Assembly: GCA_016184315.1 (NCBI GenBank)
Contig: JACPCU010000012.1
Location: 1 to 64,000 of the forward strand
DNA from: Nitrososphaerota archaeon
GTDB lineage: Archaea > Thermoproteota > Nitrososphaeria > Nitrososphaerales > JACQRY01
Reading direction: 5' to 3'
DNA length: 64,000 bases
Shown here: one piece after another, positions 1 through 7,159 of the stretch
How the letters are laid out: the number at the start of each line of letters is the position of its first letter
Position numbering within the stretch: position 1 is the first letter of the stretch
Notes under the pieces: model-generated
Database searches by the model: none
Seen by the model: only the letters and a program-made list of their open reading frames with translations
What the model was told of the DNA's origin: nothing
Translations under genes and position numbers: made by a program

Positions 1-944
1 TAGGATTGAAAGCAGACAAAGCAGTTCAAGGGGTTCTCCGCTTCTGGAGTTTCAATAGAACTATAGTAGGATTGAAAGTAGCAGCACAGTGTCCCGAAGC
101 CTGAGACTACTCCGCGTTTCAATAGAACTATAGTAGGATTGAAAGGAAGATCCTCGACCACAGGCTTCAGAGCGACGGCTCGTTTCAATAGAACTATAGT
201 AGGATTGAAAGGATAGTCTCCAGTGGCGGCGTGGTCAAGGCTCCAGTGTTTCAATAGAACTATAGTAGGATTGAAAGTGCTGCTGAGCAGCCAGCTAGGG
301 ATGCCTACGAGGCAGGTTTCAATAGAACTATAGTAGGATTGAAAGCGCTGCCCCCGAAACGGCGTCACAGAGGTGTTAAAAGTTTCAATAGAACTATAGT
401 AGGATTGAAAGTTGGCACGCATGGTACTGGATCTACAGGTCACTGACCGTTTCAATAGAACTATAGTAGGATTGAAAGGGCTTCCGCCCTGCTTGTTCAG
501 GTACACTACTCTGAGTTTCAATAGAACTATAGTAGGATTGAAAGGTCAATGATCGGCGTAGCACTGTGCAGTGCCGCTACAGTTTCAATAGAACTATAGT
601 AGGATTGAAAGTCAGCAACGAACGTTAATGTTGGGTTAGGTGTTTACGGTTTCAATAGAACTATAGTAGGATTGAAAGAAAATTTATATTATGTTGACAC
701 GGATTGTATTAATGGTTTCAATAGAACTATAGTAGGATTGAAAGCCGCCTCCACCTCCACCACTCGCCTTTACGATTTCGGTTTCAATAGAACTATAGTA
801 GGATTGAAAGAAGGCATACGCTTCTTTTCCTACTGCGCCATTTGTGCGGTTTCAATAGAACTATAGTAGGATTGAAAGTTGATCGAAGAGGAGGGTCGAG
901 GAATGAATTGTAGTGTTTCAATAGAACTATAGTAGGATTGATGG
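1..944 (+). CRISPR. CRISPR array (partial, leader side off the left edge); repeat GTTTCAATAGAACTATAGTAGGATTGAAAG, spacers about 36-38 nt
   Basis: Truncated repeat at 1-12, then 30-nt repeats starting at 49,116,182,248,316,382,449,515,582,649,715,781,849,915. The last repeat (915-944) has a degenerate 3' end (ATGG instead of AAAG). ATTGAAAG resembles the archaeal crRNA 5' handle, so direction is +. Confidence 0.98.
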
Positions 945-1031
945 AAGATGCTTCCAAGTGGTCTGCCTTGGCTTTTGCTAGGTTGCGAATTTCGACGAGC
1001 TATAGTTGGTCTTTAGGCGTGCTTCTTTATC

Positions 1032-1469
1032 TTAGATCTTCAGGTCCGCTATGTGAGTTGCCCCGATTACCTGCTTGGCTTTTCTTACGAGTTCTTGGTC
1101 TGCTGAGACTAGTGTAGACCTTGTCTTCTTGGCTGTGACGATATACAACGCGTCGTAGTACGTCAGGTTGAGGACATAGGAAGTGTTCAAAGCTTCTTGG
1201 AGGTCGTCGCTGTCCAGGTGAGTCGTCCGGAGGGGGAGGGCCAATAGATGGCGGTAAGCTTGCTTGGTGTATTCTTGATCTACTTGCTTAAGTTTGGAGG
1301 ATAGGATCCACAGGGCATTGCCGGTTTCATAGTGTATGATGGGTGGAGCGTTGAGGTCTGCTGTTCCGTCCCTGAATGCTTGAAGTAGTTGAAGAGCTTT
1401 TTCGCTATAGTCTTCTTGGATGAACCATTTTAGAGCGACATTGGCGTCAACTGTTAGTTTCTTTTCCAA
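1032..1469 (-). CDS. vapC: VapC-like PIN-domain toxin
   Basis: ORF 145 aa, TVDANVALKWFIQED...; PIN-domain acidic residues; overlaps the upstream antitoxin ORF. Confidence 0.85.
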   Translation of the reverse strand: MEKKLTVDANVALKWFIQEDYSEKALQLLQAFRDGTADLNAPPIIHYETGNALWILSSKLKQVDQEYTKQAYRHLLALPLRTTHLDSDDLQEALNTSYVLNLTYYDALYIVTAKKTRSTLVSADQELVRKAKQVIGATHIADLKI

Positions 1470-1693
1470 GTCCGTCTAGTCTCTTTCACTAGTTTTACCG
1501 TGGTTCCAGGCTCTGTTCTTGGAGCCTTTTCAGCGAGCTTGAGAATTGCGTTAACAGCTTTTTCCCTCTCTGTCCTCTGTAATTCCTGTTCTATAGCTTG
1601 TCGTAGGATTTCTCCCCATTTGACTTTTAGGCGGGTCATTTTCTCCTTTACTTCCTTCTTGACCTTCACTGATACGGTGACGTATTCACTCAT
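1454..1693 (-). CDS. vapB: VapB-like antitoxin
   Basis: 79 aa, YVTVSVKVKKEVKEKMTRLKVKWGEILRQAI, ribbon-helix-helix-like; overlaps vapC start by 16 nt. Confidence 0.8.
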   Translation of the reverse strand: MSEYVTVSVKVKKEVKEKMTRLKVKWGEILRQAIEQELQRTEREKAVNAILKLAEKAPRTEPGTTVKLVKETRRTWKRN

Positions 1694-1996
1694 TCCTATC
1701 TGAAGTGTAGTAGATATTGGTAGGCATAAAAGGTTTACCTAAATAGTTGACAGTGTTCTGATGACTTCTCGGGGTATGACGCAGTTCTCTCTTTTTTCAT
1801 CTGCATTATGACATCTTCGTGCCCAGCAAACTTATCATAACCCAATCGGGTTAACGCACTATCGCATGAATTCCCGAATTCATTTTCTACACTCTATCTT
1901 AGCCATAACAACAGGTTCTCACCTTCAGATCATGCTTCTAATACCGCGCCTCCAAGCACTCTTCGAGTCTCCTGAGGATCCGCCGACAGCTACTGA

Positions 1997-2026
1997 GTTT
2001 CAATAGAACTATAGTAGAATTGAAAG
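1997..2026 (+). repeat. Solitary CRISPR repeat outside the array (1 mismatch in 30)
   Basis: GTTTCAATAGAACTATAGTAGAATTGAAAG versus the array consensus; same orientation, about 1.05 kb from the array end. Confidence 0.95.
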
Positions 2027-2092
2027 AATCGCTCAGACCCAGAGTACCCCCCAAAAACCGAGGCGGTTCGCCGAAAACTCAAATACACATAC

Positions 2093-2347
2093 ATGCACAT
2101 AAAACCTGCCTTGGCTCATAGGACGATTACCATATCAGAGGAGGCCCACCGATCCCTAGCAAAGCTGAAGAAGGATAAAGAGTCCTTCACAGAAGTGATC
2201 CTGCGCTTGGCCTCTGCAAGGGGCAGCGCAACTCATCTACTGAAGTATCTCGAACAGATGCAGCCCAGCGAAGACCTTGCCGAAAGCATCGACGCCGCAA
2301 CGAGAAGAACGCGAAGAGCCAAGTTGCGAAAACCAATATTGGCGTAG
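2093..2347 (+). CDS. Orphan VapB-family antitoxin-like protein
   Basis: 84 aa, HRTITISEEAHRSLAKLKKDKESFTEVILRL typical of archaeal VapB/DUF217 antitoxins; no intact VapC downstream. Confidence 0.7.
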   Translation: MHIKPALAHRTITISEEAHRSLAKLKKDKESFTEVILRLASARGSATHLLKYLEQMQPSEDLAESIDAATRRTRRAKLRKPILA

Positions 2348-2431
2348 GTTCTAGGAACGAAAAGTCCTTGGTCTGTCCAGACACGTCTGTCATGGTGGCT
2401 ACTAAGTGCAACTTTCCCTGAAGCCGACCAT

Positions 2432-2625
2432 GCTGAATTTCTAAAGGCCGTGTCCCGAAGACGCACCAGAATCTCAAAGAGGTAGGCCATATCTACCTGA
2501 CCGATCAGGGTAGGAAACACAAAGTTACCGTGCCAAGACATGATCCCATAAGGACGCGGACACTATTGTCGATAGTTGAACAGACAGGGCTGACAAGAAA
2601 CGAGTTCATTGATCTGCTAAAGTGA
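2432..2625 (+). pseudogene. HicA-like toxin remnant (frameshifted)
   Basis: Frame 2 reads AEFLKAVSRRRTRISKR then stop. Frame 1 continues VGHIYLTDQGRKHKVTVPRHDPIRTRTLLSIVEQTGLTRNEFIDLLK*, matching the HicA pattern GSH..VTVPxH..L..GTLxSIxxQxGLxxxEFxxLL. Confidence 0.65.
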
Positions 2626-2663
2626 ATTGTCAAACAACCCTAGAGACTCATACAACAAAAAAC

Positions 2664-2693
2664 CCTTCAATAGAACCACATCAGGAACGAAAG
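2664..2693 (+). repeat. Degenerate CRISPR repeat relic
   Basis: CCTTCAATAGAACCACATCAGGAACGAAAG matches 22/30 ungapped positions of the array repeat; same orientation. Confidence 0.65.
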
Positions 2694-2937
2694 CAGAGAT
2701 CAAGGAAAAACCAACAGCCAAACCACCATCAAACAACCCGAAACACCCATCAAACAAACCAAAACAACAAGAAACAACCCCCAACCCTACTTAAACCCCC
2801 CCTAGTCCCCCCACCCCCAAACACGAGCACCACCCACCCCCCGCCAAAGACACCCAAGCAAGAAAAGACAACCCAACAACCTCCACCCAGGGCAAAAAGC
2901 GTATAGCCACCACCAATTCCGCTACACTTGCAGCCCC

Positions 2938-5811
2938 TTGACAGAACACCGCAAAGACATCTTTTCATCCTTCACCAAACCCATTCAAAGAGCCCTAAAA
3001 GAACGAGGCTTCACCACCCCAACACAACCCCAAACAGCAGCCATACCCCACATAACCCAAAACAAAAACATCCTCCTAATCGCACCCACAGGAACAGGCA
3101 AAACCGAAGCAGCCATCCTTCCCGTACTAAACGCCCTACAAACCATGACCGACAAACCCAGAGGCATCAAAGTCCTCTACATAACCCCACTAAGAGCCCT
3201 GAACAGAGACCTCCTCGAAAGACTGCAATGGTGGTGCAAAATCCTCGACATAAGACTAGCAGTAAGACACGGCGACACCGAAACAGCCGAAAGAGGCAAG
3301 CAGGCCCTCGCACCACCAGACATCCTGATCACCACCCCTGAAACACTGCAAGCCATCCTTCCCGGCAAAGTAATGAAGAAACATCTCAGCGAAGTAAGAT
3401 GGATCGTAGTCGACGAAGTCCACGAACTAGCAGGCGAAAAGAGGGGCAGCCAACTCTCCCTAGCCTTAGAGCGCCTCCGCCTACTAACACAAAGAGAGTT
3501 TCAAATCATAGGGCTGTCAGCCACCATAGGCACGCCTGAAAGAGTAGCCAGCTTCCTCGTAGGCGAAGGTAGACCATGCGAAGTCATCGATGTCGCAGTC
3601 CACAGACAGGTCGAACTAGAAGTTGTATACCCAAGGGCTTCCGTAGAAGACCTCGAGCTAGCTTCAAAGCTTTACACTCACCCTGAAGCCGCTGCAAGGC
3701 TGAACCTCATCAAGAAGACGGTAGAAAACCATAGATCTAGCTTAGTCTTCACCAACACCAGGTCTGAAGCTGAGATCTTAGCCAACCGGTTCCGCCTTCT
3801 AGACATGAATTATCCGCTCGGGATTCACCACGGCTCTCTATCCAAGACCTCCCGCATCGCCACTGAAAGAGGCTTAAAAGAAGGCAGACTGTCAAGCATC
3901 ATCTGCACCAGCAGCCTTGAACTAGGCATAGACATCGGTCAACTGGATCTTGTGATACAGTATAATTCACCTAGACAGGTGACCCGCCTACTCCAACGCG
4001 TGGGCAGAAGCGGCCATAAGATCGGCGGAGTCTCAAAGGGCGTCATCATCACCCAAGACTCGGATGACGCTTTGGAGTCGATGGTTATCGGGCGCAGAGC
4101 CTTAGTGGGGCTCCTAGAACCCGTTGACATGCCTGATAAGCCCTACGAGCCTTTGGTGCACCAGATGGTAGGTCTGCTTCTCCAAAAGGCCCGTTGGTAT
4201 GTTGAAGAGGCGTTGGAGTTGTTCGCAAAGGCGTATCCGTATCGCAGCCTTGTGGAGGAGGATTTGGAGAAGGTTTTGAAGTATATGCATGAGCGTTACC
4301 CTCGGCTATCATGGTATTCCTCCAAGGACAGTATCTTCACTAGGCCTCAGAATATTTCAGCATTCTACGACTATTATTTCGGGAATCTCAGTATGATTCC
4401 AGATGAGAAACAGTTCGTTGTCCTAGCTGAGGATAATGTGCCTGTAGGCGTCTTGGATGAAGCGTTCGTAGCTGAGCACGGGGAAATCGGCACCAAGTTT
4501 GTGGAAGCAGGCTTGGTCTGGGGAGTGAAACAGATCTATAACGACAGGATATACGTGAAGAGAGAAGAAGACCCAGTAGGAGCGATTCCCACTTGGGTTG
4601 GGGAAGAAATACCAGTCCCCCTCGAAGTTGCCATGGAAGTAGGCTCCATCAGGAGGATTGCGGAAGAACGGTTGAAACAAGGCGCCCCTCTAGAGGAAGT
4701 TGCAGCCGAGCTGTCGAAGCAATATCCTGCGTCAGCAGAGACCGCCGCAAGAGCGCTCTCGGAGGTTAAGGAGCATGTTGAGAAAGGAATACCTGTGGCT
4801 ACGGATAGGCGTGCGACCATAGAGCAGTGGCGAGACTACACCATAATCAGCTGCTACTTCGGCCACCTCGTCAACAGAACTTTGTCGAGGCTTCTTGGCC
4901 ATATGCTCTCAGAGAAGAAGGGTGAGGCTGTAGGCGTGCATCAGGACCAGTACAGGGTGATGTTGAACATCGTTGAACCTGTCGAGGAGATCAGAGGCTT
5001 GTTGGCCAAGCTTGCTAAGGAAAACCTCAGCGAAGCTATGGTTCCCTCGATGGCCAACACAGGCATGTTCAGACGGCGATTCCTCCACGTTGCAAAGAAG
5101 TTCGGGGTCATCGAAAAGGACGCTGACCTAAGTAGCTCTAGACTGAGCGACTTGATCAAGAGTCTCAGAGACACAGCTGTGTTCGAAGAAGCTGTGAAGA
5201 CGACGCTACTTAGAGATGTTGACATGCAGGGCACCAAGAAGGTTCTTGACAGCATAGCTTCAGGCGAAATCCAAATAGAGCTCTTACGAAGATCTGAAGA
5301 ACTGTCACCTATTGCCCGCGTCGGCATGGAGGAGCTCGGACGAAAAGCGGACCTTGTTCCCCCTGAGAAAATGAAAAGGATCCTAGTGCAGTCTGCCAAG
5401 GCTAGACTACTCAACGAGTCCAAGACCTTCGTCTGCGTGGGTTGTTGGAACTACTTGGAGAACAAGAGGGTTGCTTCTTTCCAAGATCCTATGTGCCCTC
5501 TATGTAGCTCTCGGAGAATCGGATTTGTTGACGAAGCTGAGGAAACAATATGGAGACTATGTGATGCCGTGAAGAGCAATAAGGGACAAGAGTTAGCTAA
5601 GCGTTACAGAAGGCTTCACAGAAGACTTTTGAGGACAGCTGAACTGGTTGAGAAGAATGGGTTCGCAGCTGTTGTGGCACTTGTCGGAAGAGGAATAACT
5701 CCATCCGAAGCCGCTTCGTTTCTGGGTGGTGACAAGCAGTTGAGCGACGAACTAGTTGAACGAGTGTTGGAGACTGAGAAAAAGATCTTGAGGAGGCGTT
5801 ACTTCGCCTGA
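2938..5811 (+). CDS. lhr: Lhr-family DEAD/DEAH-box superfamily 2 helicase
   Basis: 957 aa (TTG start); LLIAPTGTGKTEAAILP, VVDEVHELAGEKRG, QRVGRSGHK; C-terminal CVGCW...CPLC zinc-binding motif. Confidence 0.93.
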   Translation: MTEHRKDIFSSFTKPIQRALKERGFTTPTQPQTAAIPHITQNKNILLIAPTGTGKTEAAILPVLNALQTMTDKPRGIKVLYITPLRALNRDLLERLQWWCKILDIRLAVRHGDTETAERGKQALAPPDILITTPETLQAILPGKVMKKHLSEVRWIVVDEVHELAGEKRGSQLSLALERLRLLTQREFQIIGLSATIGTPERVASFLVGEGRPCEVIDVAVHRQVELEVVYPRASVEDLELASKLYTHPEAAARLNLIKKTVENHRSSLVFTNTRSEAEILANRFRLLDMNYPLGIHHGSLSKTSRIATERGLKEGRLSSIICTSSLELGIDIGQLDLVIQYNSPRQVTRLLQRVGRSGHKIGGVSKGVIITQDSDDALESMVIGRRALVGLLEPVDMPDKPYEPLVHQMVGLLLQKARWYVEEALELFAKAYPYRSLVEEDLEKVLKYMHERYPRLSWYSSKDSIFTRPQNISAFYDYYFGNLSMIPDEKQFVVLAEDNVPVGVLDEAFVAEHGEIGTKFVEAGLVWGVKQIYNDRIYVKREEDPVGAIPTWVGEEIPVPLEVAMEVGSIRRIAEERLKQGAPLEEVAAELSKQYPASAETAARALSEVKEHVEKGIPVATDRRATIEQWRDYTIISCYFGHLVNRTLSRLLGHMLSEKKGEAVGVHQDQYRVMLNIVEPVEEIRGLLAKLAKENLSEAMVPSMANTGMFRRRFLHVAKKFGVIEKDADLSSSRLSDLIKSLRDTAVFEEAVKTTLLRDVDMQGTKKVLDSIASGEIQIELLRRSEELSPIARVGMEELGRKADLVPPEKMKRILVQSAKARLLNESKTFVCVGCWNYLENKRVASFQDPMCPLCSSRRIGFVDEAEETIWRLCDAVKSNKGQELAKRYRRLHRRLLRTAELVEKNGFAAVVALVGRGITPSEAASFLGGDKQLSDELVERVLETEKKILRRRYFA

Positions 5812-6395
5812 GCCTCTTCCTGTTGCTGCCCAGTAGACGTAGAGAGCAGTACAGTCATCAACGCTTTCTGATCTATTTCCGCTCTGGTTCTCCAGCCTAT
5901 TGAGAGCACATCTTCTCCGCTCTGGATCAAGTAGCCAAGCCTGATGAATCTGTCCAGTGTCAGATCAATCCGCCATTTAGGAAACTTGTCTTTCAGAATC
6001 TGCTCGACATCTTTTCTCGAAACTTTGCCATGTCTGGAAACCGTATATGCCACTGTAGCCGCCAGAATCGACAAATCATCTATCCTCCAACCACCGTTCA
6101 ACAGTTCTGCCACAGGAGGGGGATACCTCATGACGACGAAGAACCTTGCCTTATCATAATCATCAGAGGACTCTCCTTCCTCTCCAACGATCTTAACATC
6201 CAAGTCAAGCCTATCCAGCTCCTGTTTCAACAAGTCAACGATCCTCACATAGTCTTTACCAAGGCTCTTCTTCAACTCCCATCCCTTCACTCCAGGTGAA
6301 CGGGGTCTCTGCAAAAGCAGTAGCTGCGCAGCCCTGCGAACCTTTCTCTGAACTTCTGCCTCCTCCGCCAAGCCTACTTCAACCTCTTCCTCCAC
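5799..6395 (-). CDS. Putative KITE (tandem winged-helix SMC partner; ScpB/Nse3-MAGE-like)
   Basis: 198 aa, two wHTH-like segments (RAAQLLLLQRPRSPGVKGWELKKSL...; ILAATVAYTVSRHGKVSRKDVEQILKDKF...DRFIRLGYLIQSGED); in an overlapping operon with SMC and a kleisin-like gene. Confidence 0.55.
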   Translation of the reverse strand: MEEEVEVGLAEEAEVQRKVRRAAQLLLLQRPRSPGVKGWELKKSLGKDYVRIVDLLKQELDRLDLDVKIVGEEGESSDDYDKARFFVVMRYPPPVAELLNGGWRIDDLSILAATVAYTVSRHGKVSRKDVEQILKDKFPKWRIDLTLDRFIRLGYLIQSGEDVLSIGWRTRAEIDQKALMTVLLSTSTGQQQEEAQAK

Positions 6396-7159
6396 TCATC
6401 GTAGCTGAGACGCGTCGCCACAGAGCGAGGCTGACCAACTCCCACACCGCTCCTTAGCACCGTCAGCCAAGTCCTCTCCTCTAAGGAATCCACGTGCAGA
6501 GCTAATCTACCCTCTGAAACCAAGAAACTTGTAACATAAGCTCTGATAACAGTGTCAGCAAAACTGTCCACGCAAATGAAGTCCCAGTAATCAATCTTGC
6601 CCTCCCCAGCTGTTCTGACTCTGGCTTCCTCTAACAGTTCTTGCAGCTTGGCTTCAAACTCCTGTTCCGCCAAGACTTGAAGCTTCAACAGGTCTTTGAG
6701 AGTCAAGGCTCCACCGGGAGCAGCTTCAGGAACTCCTAGGTCAACTTGCCTCTGGCTTAGAGGGAGAAGCCCGTTCCAATAATCTACAGCCTGCTTTAGC
6801 CCATCCGGGAAGATCTGGTTTAGATGCACTATAGGATGGATGCTCTCCGCAAGGTCATTAGCTAAGTCATCGACGCTGCTCAACCTGATCTTGAGCTCCA
6901 CCAGTACAGGGTCTATGTAGAGAGCTGACGCTCGGCGCTTCAACCATTCGCCTTGAAGCCTAACGATGCTTGAAAGAGCGTTAAGAGCCTCCGAGTCGAG
7001 GAGTAACTCATCCAGCAGCTTCCAGTCAGGTAGATGAGTCTTCAAAGTGTTGAGGGATGCCTCAATATCAACTTGGAAAGGATCTACTCCTCTTGCTCCA
7101 ACAACTCTGCATAGATCTATGACGCGCATCAGCTCATCTAGAGCTATTTTACTTGGCAC
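6374..7159 (-). CDS. Putative kleisin (ScpA/Nse4-like)
   Basis: 261 aa; N-terminal GVDPFQVDIEASLNTL...LLDSEALNALSSIVRLQGEWLKRRA resembles ScpA 'DPWDIDI...LLxAAxLLxLKS'; overlaps both neighbours. Confidence 0.5.
   Translation of the reverse strand: MPSKIALDELMRVIDLCRVVGARGVDPFQVDIEASLNTLKTHLPDWKLLDELLLDSEALNALSSIVRLQGEWLKRRASALYIDPVLVELKIRLSSVDDLANDLAESIHPIVHLNQIFPDGLKQAVDYWNGLLPLSQRQVDLGVPEAAPGGALTLKDLLKLQVLAEQEFEAKLQELLEEARVRTAGEGKIDYWDFICVDSFADTVIRAYVTSFLVSEGRLALHVDSLEERTWLTVLRSGVGVGQPRSVATRLSYDEWRKRLK

Noticed and set aside
672-866. ORF of 64 aa inside the CRISPR array
   Set aside because: Its translation repeats GFNRTIVGLK, i.e. it is the CRISPR repeat read in frame; not a gene.
1-2700. 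Complete CRISPR-Cas system in the window
   Set aside because: No cas gene signature is found on either side within the window; only the array trailer is present.
2622-3341. Long low-complexity ORFs (94 aa and 137 aa) rich in T/P/Q/N/H
   Set aside because: They result from T depletion removing stop codons in the A/C-rich island; no domain-like sequence, and one overlaps the helicase gene in another frame.
2640-3560. Diversity-generating retroelement as the cause of the base skew
   Set aside because: No reverse transcriptase, template/variable repeat pair or target lectin-fold gene was seen nearby.
4941-5423. 160-aa minus-strand ORF within lhr
   Set aside because: Antisense of a well-conserved helicase coding region; Ser/Leu-rich shadow ORF.
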